Made by a program: the position numbers and the translations under genes. Positions 42,812 through 52,091 of a stretch of DNA of 64,000 nucleotides are shown in pieces. The first letter of the stretch is position 1. Each line of letters opens with the position of its first letter. Under the pieces are notes generated by a model. That model saw only the letters and a program-made list of their open reading frames with translations. It made no database searches and was not told the DNA's origin. Origin of the DNA: Pseudoalteromonas phenolica. Lineage in GTDB: Bacteria > Pseudomonadota > Gammaproteobacteria > Enterobacterales > Alteromonadaceae. The stretch covers positions 744,001 to 808,000 of the forward strand of contig NZ_CP013188.1 in assembly GCF_001444405.1 (NCBI RefSeq), written 5' to 3'.

Positions 42812-42894
42812 AACAACTGCTATATCAACCCTGATAATAAGCTCGTCGGTATTATTTGGGGTTGATATTATGCTATCTTAGCTAAGCAGTTGTT
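42812..42894 (+). promoter_or_regulatory. nested inverted repeats in the RecQ leader region
   Basis: An outer 9-bp pair, AACAACTGC (42812-42820) with GCAGTTGTT (42886-42894), encloses a 10-bp pair, ATATCAACCC (42822-42831) with GGGTTGATAT (42859-42868). Inside these, GATAATA and TATTATT can also pair. The whole stretch ends about 18 bases before the helicase ATG. It can be the terminator of the chemoreceptor gene, a leader RNA structure for the helicase, or a miniature repeat insertion. Confidence 0.45.
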
Positions 42895-42912
42895 AACATG
42901 GAATTTCGCATC

Positions 42913-44856
42913 ATGACCGAGTCGGTGCTTCATCAAACCTTAGCGCAATATTTTGGCTTTTCAGAATTTAGGCCAGGCCAAGAGCAAACAATCACCCAGC
43001 TAGTAAACGGCCATTCTAGTCTTGCTATCTTTCCAACGGGGTCAGGCAAATCCCTATGCTATCAGTTGACAGCCTTACAGCTCCCTAATTTAACTTTAGT
43101 GATTTCGCCTTTACTGGCGTTAATGAAAGATCAGCTTGAGTTTTTAAAAAGCAAAGGCATTAATGCAGCCAGTTTAGATTCCACGTTAAGTCGTGAAGAA
43201 AGTCAGTCAGTAATGCAAAATGTCAGAAATGGCAGCACAAAGGTATTGATGATCTCGGTTGAGCGTTTTAAAAATGAGCGTTTTAGAGAATTCATTAAGC
43301 AAGTACCAATTTCTATGCTGGTTGTTGATGAAGCGCACTGTATCTCTGAATGGGGTCATAACTTTAGACCTGATTATCTCAAATTACCTGACTATCGTAA
43401 CGAATTAGATATTCCACTGGTGTTGTTATTAACTGCAACAGCCACAAAAAAAGTTAAGCACGACATGGCAAGACGTTTTGATATAAAACCTGAGCATATT
43501 GTTCAAACTGGTTTTTATCGCGCTAATCTAGATTTAAGCGTTTATGCTTATCCGGAAGAAGAGAAAGTTCCTGCACTTATAGGTTACTTAAAACAACAAA
43601 CTGGTGCAGGGATTGTTTATGTTACGCTGCAACAACAAGCCGAGCAAGTTGCAAAGCAATTACAAGCTGCAGGTATTAATGCTGCTGCATATCATGCAGG
43701 TTTAGACGATGGTCTTCGTCAAAGTATTCAAAATGACTTCATGAGTAACCAAAAGCAAGTGATAGTTGCCACCATTGCATTCGGTATGGGCATTGATAAA
43801 TCAGATATCCGTTTTGTTGTGCATTATGACTTGCCAAAATCGATAGAGAATTATAGCCAAGAGATTGGGAGAGCAGGCCGTGATGGACAATTTTCAGAAT
43901 GTATCACGTTAGCTAATTTAGATGGTGTTGCTACGCTTGAGAACTTTGTATATGCCGATACGCCTGAACAAACGAGTATCCAAGTACTGATTGATGAAAT
44001 TCAATCTCAGCAACAGCATGGTTTATGGGAAATGCAGGAGCTCAGTGCGTCTAAGGTCAGTAATATAAGGCTCCTTGCGCTGAAAACTCTGTTGGTACAA
44101 CTCGAATTAAAAGGTGTGATTGAAGCTAAATACGCCTTTTATGCCGACTTTAGATTTAAATGGTTGCACACGGAGCACAAAATTTTAAGCCTGTTTGATC
44201 CAAATCGTCAGCAATTTATCCAGCAAATATTTGCCAACACACACTTTAAAAAAGTGTGGGGCACTGTTGATATTCAAGCCTTTGAGCAACAAGGGCAAGA
44301 TAGAAATCGTATTGTTTCCGCCTTAGATTATCTACATGAGCAAGGGCTTATCGAACTTGAATCAAAGCGTATGATGCAGGTGTATCAAGTTGATGAAAGT
44401 AAGTTAGCCCAGCCAGATTTAGCGAAAGAGCTTGCTGACTACTTTATTGAAAAAGAGCAAGCTGAGGTTAAGCGTATTGCTGCTATGCTTCGATTCTTTG
44501 AGTTAAATACGTGCTTGAGTTACAACTTGGCAAGATATTTTGATGACATAAATGCGCCAGAGCAGTGCGGTCACTGCTCAGCGTGTCGAGGGCAAGTTGC
44601 TAAACTTGAGCAGTCTAAATCAACTGAGTTCCCATCAGATGAAGCATTAAGAAATGACTTGAATGCATTGAGGCAACATTTAATGCAAATAGGTGTTGCG
44701 CCAAGTTTAGCAATACTCACCCGTTTCTTAACAGGCATGACTTCACCTCTATCGACATCTTCGAAATTTCGACAACGCGCTGGGTTTGGGTGTTGTACAG
44801 ATATTCGCTATCAAGCGGTGCTGAGTAAAGTGAAACAATTAGGGTTTGGAGCTTAA
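42913..44856 (+). CDS. RecQ-family ATP-dependent DNA helicase
   Basis: About 647 residues. The superfamily-2 motifs are in order: Q-motif FRPGQEQTI, Walker A FPTGSGKSLCYQ, DEAH box VVDEAHCISEWGHNFRPDY, LLTATATKK, then IATIAFGMGIDKSD-type motif V and YSQEIGRAGRDGQ motif VI. A C-terminal zinc-binding segment (NTCLSYNLARYF to CGHCSACRG) is present, but no clear HRDC domain. This is a RecQ paralogue shorter in its C-terminus than standard RecQ, so I do not assign the symbol. The start is ATG 42913 with GGAA upstream, or ATG 42898. anmK starts two bases after its stop. Confidence 0.9.
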   Translation: MTESVLHQTLAQYFGFSEFRPGQEQTITQLVNGHSSLAIFPTGSGKSLCYQLTALQLPNLTLVISPLLALMKDQLEFLKSKGINAASLDSTLSREESQSVMQNVRNGSTKVLMISVERFKNERFREFIKQVPISMLVVDEAHCISEWGHNFRPDYLKLPDYRNELDIPLVLLLTATATKKVKHDMARRFDIKPEHIVQTGFYRANLDLSVYAYPEEEKVPALIGYLKQQTGAGIVYVTLQQQAEQVAKQLQAAGINAAAYHAGLDDGLRQSIQNDFMSNQKQVIVATIAFGMGIDKSDIRFVVHYDLPKSIENYSQEIGRAGRDGQFSECITLANLDGVATLENFVYADTPEQTSIQVLIDEIQSQQQHGLWEMQELSASKVSNIRLLALKTLLVQLELKGVIEAKYAFYADFRFKWLHTEHKILSLFDPNRQQFIQQIFANTHFKKVWGTVDIQAFEQQGQDRNRIVSALDYLHEQGLIELESKRMMQVYQVDESKLAQPDLAKELADYFIEKEQAEVKRIAAMLRFFELNTCLSYNLARYFDDINAPEQCGHCSACRGQVAKLEQSKSTEFPSDEALRNDLNALRQHLMQIGVAPSLAILTRFLTGMTSPLSTSSKFRQRAGFGCCTDIRYQAVLSKVKQLGFGA

Positions 44857-44858
44857 AA

Positions 44859-46034
44859 GTGCGCAAAAACATTGAACAGTTATACCACGTTTCACAAAAA
44901 CCAAAACGCCAGATTATTGGTTTAATGAGTGGTACCTCATTAGATGGGCTAGACATCGCTATATGTGAAATAAGTGGTTGTGGCACGGGTACAGAAGTGA
45001 CTTTAAAACACTTCAAAACAGTTGATTACCCTGATGAAGTTAAAAGTAAAATTAGAACTGTATTTGCCAAGCCACAAGTATCGCTAGAATACCTCACACT
45101 TCTAAACCCTTGGATAGGGAAGTATCACGGTCAACTGATCAACCAAGCTTTAAAAGCGTGGCAAGTTAATCTCAAAGATATAGATGCCATAGCCAGTCAT
45201 GGTCAAACAATCTATCACTGCCCTCAGCATCAGCATGATTATGATGATTTTGGTAATGCCACCTTACAAATCGGTGATGGTGATCACCTTGCTGTCGAGA
45301 CGGGTATAGTCACTTTGAGCGACTTCAGACAAAAGCATATTGCAGCGGGCGGTGAAGGTGCGCCACTTGCACAGTTTGGCGATTACTTTTGCTTTTCATC
45401 GAACTCTGAACACCGTGTTTTATTGAATCTAGGCGGCATCGCCAATATCACTTATTTACCAAAGGCAGGCAGCTTCAACGACATGCTGTGTAGTGATTTG
45501 GGTCCAGGTAACACCATCATGGACGCCTATATGCAGAAGCACTTCGGCCAAGCGTTTGATAGTGATGGCGCTATTTCTTCTAAAGGCTGCGTTAACCAAG
45601 CTTTATTATCTAAGCTTTTAGATAACGATTTTGTTGGGTTAGATCTCCCTAAATCAACAGGACCAGAGGTATTTAATTTAGCTTACTTACAAACTGCACA
45701 GGAATGCTCAAATACAACCCACTTGAAACATGAAGATGTTATGGCAACCTTGTGCGAGTTGAGTGCTTTACTAATAGCTGAGCAGCTAAATTACCTTTCA
45801 GAAAGTAAAAAACTAAACGTGTATGCCAGTGGTGGTGGGGTGCATAATCCAATATTGATGCAAAGAATTCAGGAATTAGTCTCTACTGATGTAGTAATTG
45901 AAAACAGTAATAAAATTGATTTAGACCCAGATGCAAAAGAAGCGATTTTATTTGCTGTGTTGGCAAACGAGTGTTTGGTTGGTAATTCGACTGAATTTGG
46001 CGTAAGCATGGGGAAATTATCGTTTCCTGAATAA
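44859..46034 (+). CDS. anmK: anhydro-N-acetylmuramic acid kinase
   Basis: 391 residues. AnmK phosphorylates and opens 1,6-anhydro-MurNAc released during peptidoglycan recycling, giving MurNAc-6-phosphate in the cytoplasm. The family motifs are visible: GLMSGTSLDGLDIAICE near residue 22, ASHGQTIYHCP, NLGGIANITYLP, DLGPGNTIMDAYM and YASGGGVHNP. The start codon is GTG two bases after the helicase stop, so the two genes are co-transcribed, although they have no obvious functional link. A terminator follows at 46073. Confidence 0.94.
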   Translation: MRKNIEQLYHVSQKPKRQIIGLMSGTSLDGLDIAICEISGCGTGTEVTLKHFKTVDYPDEVKSKIRTVFAKPQVSLEYLTLLNPWIGKYHGQLINQALKAWQVNLKDIDAIASHGQTIYHCPQHQHDYDDFGNATLQIGDGDHLAVETGIVTLSDFRQKHIAAGGEGAPLAQFGDYFCFSSNSEHRVLLNLGGIANITYLPKAGSFNDMLCSDLGPGNTIMDAYMQKHFGQAFDSDGAISSKGCVNQALLSKLLDNDFVGLDLPKSTGPEVFNLAYLQTAQECSNTTHLKHEDVMATLCELSALLIAEQLNYLSESKKLNVYASGGGVHNPILMQRIQELVSTDVVIENSNKIDLDPDAKEAILFAVLANECLVGNSTEFGVSMGKLSFPE

Positions 46035-46072
46035 TTTCAAATCAATTTGGTCGAATAAATAAAATAGTGTTA

Positions 46073-46098
46073 AAGCTCTAATTTTAGGGCTTTTTTTA
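46073..46098 (+). terminator. terminator of the RecQ-anmK unit
   Basis: AAAGCTCTAA (46073-46082) pairs with TTAGGGCTTT, one G-U pair, and runs into a T7 tract. It is a good intrinsic terminator about 40 bases after the anmK stop. Confidence 0.8.
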
Positions 46099-46257
46099 TG
46101 AATTTGACTCATTCCTCTCTTACAAAAATGTCTGTATTTTTTAATAACCTTACTACTCAATTAAGAAAAAATGAAATTCTCTTTATATTTCAATGTTTAA
46201 TGGTTGGGATTTTTTATTCCTAATTATTATATGTAACAATTTAATTTAGTTATTGCT

Positions 46258-46276
46258 AATAATAATAATTATCATT
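46258..46276. promoter_or_regulatory. probable Fur box of the lipoprotein-TonB receptor-peroxidase operon
   Basis: The 19-base sequence AATAATAATAATTATCATT matches the Fur consensus GATAATGATAATCATTATC at 14 of 19 positions by my count and keeps the palindromic pattern. It lies about 35 bases before the ATG of the first operon gene. The region is AT-rich, so chance similarity is possible, but the pattern and placement fit iron-dependent repression. Confidence 0.65.
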
Positions 46277-46309
46277 AGGATCCGTTCCGATTTTAAATGG
46301 GATAATCTA

Positions 46310-49123
46310 ATGAAACTAAAATTACTCTCTGTTGCGGTTAGTGCAATCATGCTGAGCGCCTGTGGCTCAAGTTCAACTGAAGCAGACAAAAACACATCGC
46401 CAATATTTTCTCAGGCTGAATTCACTTTATCTTTGCAAGAGGATAATTCAGCTTCTATAACCGTATCAGCGTCAGATGCTGATGCACAAACACTCACTTA
46501 TTCTATTGCGAATGCACCAGCAAACGGTCTTGCTGAATTAGATTCTTCGACCGGTAAAATAGACTACACACCGAATGACAACTTTTTTGGTGAAGATAGC
46601 CTTGAAGTAGCAGTAACTGATGGAACTGAAACGGCTAAAACAGTACTTAAAATCAATGTTGAGTCGGTAAATGATGCGCCAGTGATCGAAATTGATAAAG
46701 TCTTGATCAGTGGTGCAGAAGTCAAAAAAGGCTTAGTGTCTGCCACTGATATTGAACAAGATTTATTAACCTATTCTATTACTCATTCACCTGAAAATGG
46801 TGAACTTGAAATAAATAGCCAAACGGGTGAAATTACTTATACGCCGCAGTCTTTAACCGTTGCTGAAGATAAGTTTGAGTTAACAGTGACAGATAGCAAT
46901 GGTGCTTCTGTTAGCAAAGAAATCGCGATAGCCACAGGCTTAACTACCAATGCTGATCGTGCATATTACTATTACGCAAGTGGCCATTCACATCTAAAGC
47001 GTGCAGAGAGTATGCTGCCAGAAGTTAAAAGCGATGTGAACTTAGGTTTACTTAATGCAAATTTAGCTTCAGGTTATGCCGCTGCGGGTCTAACCAAAGA
47101 AGTAGAAAGGTTTTTAACCGAAAGTGCGATCGTTAAAGAAGAGCAGCTTGCTGATGCACTTCTTTCAGTCTCAAATCATTACAACAATCAAGGCTTATAC
47201 ACAGAGGCAAATGCCCTCAGATTAAAAGCTAATAACCTTTATACGAAACATATCGCCGATAAAGGGTTGGCCAATTTCAGCTCAAACGATCAGGTGTTTT
47301 TTGATGAACTGGCAATTTCTTACAGGCAGGCCGGTGAGTTTGAGCTTGCCAATCAGAGCTACAATATTCTTGATATTTTATTCAAAACGATTCTAGATAG
47401 CGATGCGACAACACAAGCATTACGACTGGTCTTTGCTTTTAAAGACTCTGTTGATGCAGAAATCGAATACTGGCAATCATCCCGCAACGAAGCTGACAGG
47501 CTAAGAGCTGTTGAAATGAATGACCGTTTATACGGTTACTCTAAATTGATTGCAGCAAGGGAAGTTCGTAACGACAGAAACGGTAATTTGGGTAAGTTTT
47601 ATCATAGTGTGCGTCAAGTAGCGCTGAGTTATGTAGTTGATAACTATATTAAGCTAGGTGAGCTAGATGCTGCGAAACCTGCTTTACTGGATGGTTTAGC
47701 GCTACATGGTGTAGCTGGTATTGACGAAAACTATCCAATCCTCGCCGATGAACATGCTGACGTAACACATGTAGAGTATCCGTTTGGATTAGTTGATATG
47801 GCGACGCGCTTTGTGGTGTTATATCCAGAACTTAGCGTAGAAGATACTCTAGCCGTCAAATATGACGAAACTAGCTTCTACAGAAGTATGCTGATTGAAG
47901 AGGCTGAAGAAGCACGTTTAATGGCGAGTGTTCGTAATGCAACAAATAAAGATGACGCGTTACAAAAAGTGCTAAACACCCGTGATGATGAGAACCTTAG
48001 GCCACTATTTACTGATTTGCTTGCTTTTAATGCTTCAAATCCAGGCGCAGCTGCAATCTTAATTGAGCAAGGTGAATATGAGGCCGCAGGCAAGTTTGTT
48101 ATAGAAGCATTAAATGTACTGAAAGACGAAAAATATCTAGCTCAAAATCTTGATACAACAACATTTGTAACAGGAGCAACGGGCTGTAACCTTGTACTCA
48201 ATACTTTTATAGAACTTAATAGGTTAACCGCTGAACAAAAGTATAACACTTATGCGATTGATGCACTTGCGACATGCCGCGACATTGCAAATACACATTA
48301 CTCTACTCCTCAGGGTACAGATGTTTTAATCGAAAACGTTGCGCAAGCACATTTAGATTTAATTAAACATCATGGGCTACTTGGACAAGAAAGCCAAGCA
48401 GAGCCAGTGATCGCCAAAGTAAAAGCGTCTATTCAAGCCTATGATGAGAAAGAGCTAAGCGAAAAAGTGGAAGACATGATGCAACTTGCTGTGAGTTTGG
48501 CAAGAGGTGGGTTGCACACTAAAGCTAATCAATCTTTGGCTGAGGCTATTGTGCTTATAAAGCAGCTTGAAACTAATATTGATGCTGAATATCAATTTAT
48601 TTTGACAAGAGATTTTTTTAATAACTCTAGATATAGAGATTTAAACTTTGTTGCCCTTCAAAGTGCGATTAAGCAATCAGCGGGTCAAAATGATAACTTT
48701 GCTGTTGAGCTAAACAAAGCCAATGCGCTGTGGGCAGATCTAGTTACGTGGAATATAGCCAGATTAGATGTCAATGGCTCTGTACAGCAAAAAGCGACTT
48801 TTTATACAGTGTTTTCAGATCAACTCATAAAACTGGATCAATTTGAACAAGCACTCGCGTTAAAAGACAAATCAGGTTTAGGTGAGGTTGAAATAGATTC
48901 AATCATCAACCAAGTTGCCAATGCACTCAGTGTTTTGAATCAATTCGTAACAACGAATATTGCGACTGTAGATACAGATGGTGATGGCAAAGCGAACTTC
49001 TTTGCGCCTTTTGCAACCGAGCAAATGATCACTGACTCTGGGATAGAGTTAGACCTTGATAGTGATAACGATGGTGTCAATGATGACCAAGACGCATATC
49101 CTCTAGATGCATCTAAAAAGTAG
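46310..49123 (+). CDS. large lipoprotein with cadherin-like repeats, helical repeats and a Ca-binding tail
   Basis: About 937 residues from ATG 46310; an upstream ATG at 46253 would add an isoleucine-rich segment and is unlikely. The signal peptide ends in lipobox LSAC (Cys18). Two cadherin/VCBS-type beta repeats follow (about 27-210; NDAP linker, GKIDYTPNDNFFGEDSLEVA). A long alpha-helical TPR-like region runs from about 210 to 885. The C-terminus carries a thrombospondin-type-3-like calcium motif (DLDSDNDGVNDDQDAYPLD). The TonB-dependent receptor starts two bases after its stop. It is probably an outer-membrane, perhaps surface-exposed, partner that captures the substrate for the receptor, by analogy with SusD. 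It has no SusD similarity that I can see. Confidence 0.8.
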   Translation: MKLKLLSVAVSAIMLSACGSSSTEADKNTSPIFSQAEFTLSLQEDNSASITVSASDADAQTLTYSIANAPANGLAELDSSTGKIDYTPNDNFFGEDSLEVAVTDGTETAKTVLKINVESVNDAPVIEIDKVLISGAEVKKGLVSATDIEQDLLTYSITHSPENGELEINSQTGEITYTPQSLTVAEDKFELTVTDSNGASVSKEIAIATGLTTNADRAYYYYASGHSHLKRAESMLPEVKSDVNLGLLNANLASGYAAAGLTKEVERFLTESAIVKEEQLADALLSVSNHYNNQGLYTEANALRLKANNLYTKHIADKGLANFSSNDQVFFDELAISYRQAGEFELANQSYNILDILFKTILDSDATTQALRLVFAFKDSVDAEIEYWQSSRNEADRLRAVEMNDRLYGYSKLIAAREVRNDRNGNLGKFYHSVRQVALSYVVDNYIKLGELDAAKPALLDGLALHGVAGIDENYPILADEHADVTHVEYPFGLVDMATRFVVLYPELSVEDTLAVKYDETSFYRSMLIEEAEEARLMASVRNATNKDDALQKVLNTRDDENLRPLFTDLLAFNASNPGAAAILIEQGEYEAAGKFVIEALNVLKDEKYLAQNLDTTTFVTGATGCNLVLNTFIELNRLTAEQKYNTYAIDALATCRDIANTHYSTPQGTDVLIENVAQAHLDLIKHHGLLGQESQAEPVIAKVKASIQAYDEKELSEKVEDMMQLAVSLARGGLHTKANQSLAEAIVLIKQLETNIDAEYQFILTRDFFNNSRYRDLNFVALQSAIKQSAGQNDNFAVELNKANALWADLVTWNIARLDVNGSVQQKATFYTVFSDQLIKLDQFEQALALKDKSGLGEVEIDSIINQVANALSVLNQFVTTNIATVDTDGDGKANFFAPFATEQMITDSGIELDLDSDNDGVNDDQDAYPLDASKK

Positions 49124-49125
49124 TC

Positions 49126-51828
49126 ATGAAGCATACATTTTATATAGGAGCGGTTAGCCTTGTGCTAACTTCTCCTGTTTTCTCAAATGAAGAAAGCAAG
49201 CCACCAACAACACATAAGCAAATTGAACAGTCTAAATTTGTACAATGTGACACGCAATCAAAGTCAGACAAATGTGGTTCAATTCTTGAGGTGATCGAAG
49301 TACGTGGCGATAAAATTAACCCCATCTCTTTCTCGAGTAAGGGGCGCTACAACCTAAATCGTAAAATGATCGAAGACTATCGATTCGGTAATGGCAATCT
49401 GAATGAGGTACTGGCAATACTTCCCGGTGTGCAATATGCCGAATCAGCACAATCGGCCGATCAGGTTTCAAATATCCGTCCATCAGAGGTATCTATATCT
49501 GGTGCCTCAGGTGCACAAACAGCCTATTTAATCGATGGTGTTTCAAATAACTCTTTATTGAATGATTCAAGCGTAACGTCAGATAAAAATCTTGCGGATG
49601 ACGTTGTTGGCCACAGTCAGGAAATTTTTTTGAATCTTGAGTTGGTTGAAAGCATTGAGGTATATGACAGCAATGTGCCAGCAAAATATGGTGCGTTTTC
49701 AGGTGGCGTTGTGATTGCCGACACTAGAAAGATTGCTGATGAATTAAAAGCGGGTTTTAGTTTTAGAAAAACCGCAGATAGCTTTGTAAAGTACAATCGG
49801 TTTTATTCACCCACACATGAAGGTCGATTTAAAGACGAAGATGCTGTGTTCGAAAAAAGTGCTTACAGTGCTTATGTGTCATCGCCGATCACAGCTGACT
49901 TAAGCTTTCTTGCTCAAATCCAGCTTTTAAGCTCTAAAGAAAGTGTTGAACGCGTTGGTGATCTAAAGATTGAGCAACAAGAAAACTATAATGCACTGCT
50001 TAAATTTGAATATGAGTTAACAGCAAATGACTCACTTACCCTAAATCTTTTTCATGGACCATATAGTGGAGAGTACTTTGCTGAAACTGCGAAAAATTCA
50101 CCTTATTCTGAAGAGGGAGGCGGACAAAAAGCCTCTTTAAAGTGGGAGGGAGAACGATCATGGGGGGCTTTTGAAAACCTGTTTGTGTACAAACAAAGTC
50201 AGAATTCAAAAGATGCGCCACCAGCTTGGTTTGTTTGGTTAAATCAACCGGGTAAAGCTCTTCCTGAGTCTCACTACTCTAAAACTTTCCTTGAAGGGGG
50301 CTTTGGCGATATTGAGAAAAATCAACGCTCAGTACTTTTTAAACATGACTTTGAGTTTTCAGAGATAAGCTCAAATAGTTTAGTTCATCAAACCAATGTT
50401 GGTTTTGAATATGAGTATTTATATTCACAGTTTAATCGATTAGACGATTCTATTGCCTTCAATGATGCCGTCTCTGCTGCAAACATTAACTGCGCAGGTT
50501 ACACCATAGATTGTATTGAAAGTGAATATAAAAAATCGCTTTCACAGCTAGAAGAAGAGTTAGGAAGGCCGCTCGATTTCACAGACGAAAGTGATCTACT
50601 GCTATACAGTGAGAATATTATTGCTTCTGGCCAGTATTTTCAGGGCAGAACCGTCATACCGGCCGCTGAGTCTGAAGCAAACATGAACAAGTTCTCGGCC
50701 TATGTCGATCATGAAATACAATGGCAAGACTTAGTTGTTGCTACGGGTTTTCGTTATGATTTCAATGACTTTTTCAAAAACCATAATGTTTCTCCAAGGT
50801 TTAGAGGGTCTTACAACTTTTTTGATGATGACGCTCAATTCGTCTTTGGCGCGAGTCGCTATTATTCTAATGACGGCCTTAATTACAAATTAAATGAAGC
50901 GAAACTGCCTACTTATAACGAGTACAGAGCCGCATTTAATAATCGCGTGTTAAATTGGCAAAGCGCTTTGAAAAACAGAGGGCATCGGCATGTCTACGAA
51001 GATTTGAAAACCCCATATAGTGACGAATTTACACTGGCTTATCGTCATCAACTGTTCGGTGGCACTGTGGAGTTGAAATGGATAAACAGACGCAATAAAG
51101 ATCAAATTAATCGAGAAAAAGGGTTTAATGATTCGGGAGAATCAATCTTGTATGGCGCCAACTCAGGTTACAGTCAATATGATCGTTACTCACTGTCTTG
51201 GATGGCATCATTTGATAATCAGCATGTGCAATTTAACGTATCACACGTTAAGAATGTCACGGATGAAAAAACCTTTGATGGTGAAGCGCGCACTTGTCCG
51301 GATTTTCCAAAGTGCTTTTTAAACTTTGACTACAACACTGATGAGCTAGTATTTCTTGCTAACAGCAATATTAAGAATGCGTCAGTTAATTATGAGCATT
51401 TAGCGTTGGTGACTAAACATGACCTTGATTTAGTCAAAAAAGATTTTAATCGCCCTATTATTGCCAACTTGAGTTGGGGTGGGCGCTTTGGAAACTGGTC
51501 TGTCTCTTCATTTATTCGATATCACTCTAAGCAAGATGCACTTTACAACACAGGCGCAACTGAATCAGTGAAGAGTGCTTCATCTTTATGTGATGGTTGC
51601 CAACCTAGTGAAACTCGCTACCCGGTTTATAGTATTCAAGAAAGACCTGCTTACTGGTTATTGAGTGGCAGTATCAAGTATTCGGTCCCACTTGTTGGTA
51701 AGCACACTCTGTCTTTTTCTTTCGAAGGTGAAAATTTACTGAACAAACGCACCTACCAAGTGGCGCCATTTTCGACGGGTTTAGAGCTTGGGCGTCGTTT
51801 TTGGCTTGGCTTAAATTACTCATATTAG
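49126..51828 (+). CDS. TonB-dependent outer-membrane receptor, iron-operon type
   Basis: 900 residues with a signal peptide (GAVSLVLTSPVFS), a TonB-box-like VLEVIEVRGDK, a plug (NLNEVLAILPGVQYAESA, SISGASGAQTAYLIDGVSNN, ESIEVYDSNVPAKYGAFSGG) and a barrel ending in ELGRRFWLGLNYSY. The plug type differs from the two Xanth/Caul-type receptors earlier in the window. The barrel holds cysteine pairs in loops (NCAGYTIDC and CPDFPKC, also CDGC). It is translated with the lipoprotein (gap of 2 bases) and precedes a small protein and a di-haem peroxidase. It probably imports an iron-linked compound under Fur control. The substrate is unknown. Confidence 0.9.
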   Translation: MKHTFYIGAVSLVLTSPVFSNEESKPPTTHKQIEQSKFVQCDTQSKSDKCGSILEVIEVRGDKINPISFSSKGRYNLNRKMIEDYRFGNGNLNEVLAILPGVQYAESAQSADQVSNIRPSEVSISGASGAQTAYLIDGVSNNSLLNDSSVTSDKNLADDVVGHSQEIFLNLELVESIEVYDSNVPAKYGAFSGGVVIADTRKIADELKAGFSFRKTADSFVKYNRFYSPTHEGRFKDEDAVFEKSAYSAYVSSPITADLSFLAQIQLLSSKESVERVGDLKIEQQENYNALLKFEYELTANDSLTLNLFHGPYSGEYFAETAKNSPYSEEGGGQKASLKWEGERSWGAFENLFVYKQSQNSKDAPPAWFVWLNQPGKALPESHYSKTFLEGGFGDIEKNQRSVLFKHDFEFSEISSNSLVHQTNVGFEYEYLYSQFNRLDDSIAFNDAVSAANINCAGYTIDCIESEYKKSLSQLEEELGRPLDFTDESDLLLYSENIIASGQYFQGRTVIPAAESEANMNKFSAYVDHEIQWQDLVVATGFRYDFNDFFKNHNVSPRFRGSYNFFDDDAQFVFGASRYYSNDGLNYKLNEAKLPTYNEYRAAFNNRVLNWQSALKNRGHRHVYEDLKTPYSDEFTLAYRHQLFGGTVELKWINRRNKDQINREKGFNDSGESILYGANSGYSQYDRYSLSWMASFDNQHVQFNVSHVKNVTDEKTFDGEARTCPDFPKCFLNFDYNTDELVFLANSNIKNASVNYEHLALVTKHDLDLVKKDFNRPIIANLSWGGRFGNWSVSSFIRYHSKQDALYNTGATESVKSASSLCDGCQPSETRYPVYSIQERPAYWLLSGSIKYSVPLVGKHTLSFSFEGENLLNKRTYQVAPFSTGLELGRRFWLGLNYSY

Positions 51829-51865
51829 AAACATATCAAATACATAAATAATAGGAAATATCATT

Positions 51866-52090
51866 ATGACATCACTACTTTTGACCACAGCCGTTGTTGC
51901 GTCACTTTGCTATGAACCCGAAAACGATGTTCATGCAATTCAATTAGAAAAGCATGAACTAGGCATTGAGTTTGTGTCGGCTCGCGAAAATGAGAAAAAA
52001 CATTGTATTAGTGTGAAAGCATCTCAGTTAAATGCGGCAAAAAAATTGGCAGCTAAAGATCCAGAAATGTTTGAGTTAAAGCATAAATAA
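51866..52090 (+). CDS. 74-residue protein between the receptor and the di-haem peroxidase
   Basis: No family is recognised. The N-terminus is hydrophobic (MTSLLLTTAVVASLC) but has no positive charges, and the sequence then becomes charged and helical, with lysine-rich ends (NAAKKLAAKDPEMFELKHK). It has two cysteines (15 and 47) and no tryptophan. A GGAAA ribosome binding site precedes the ATG by about 8 bases. The next gene starts one base after its stop, so it is truly part of the operon. It could be a small periplasmic or membrane-associated partner, or a substrate, of the peroxidase. Confidence 0.6.
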   Translation: MTSLLLTTAVVASLCYEPENDVHAIQLEKHELGIEFVSARENEKKHCISVKASQLNAAKKLAAKDPEMFELKHK

Positions 52091-52091
52091 C

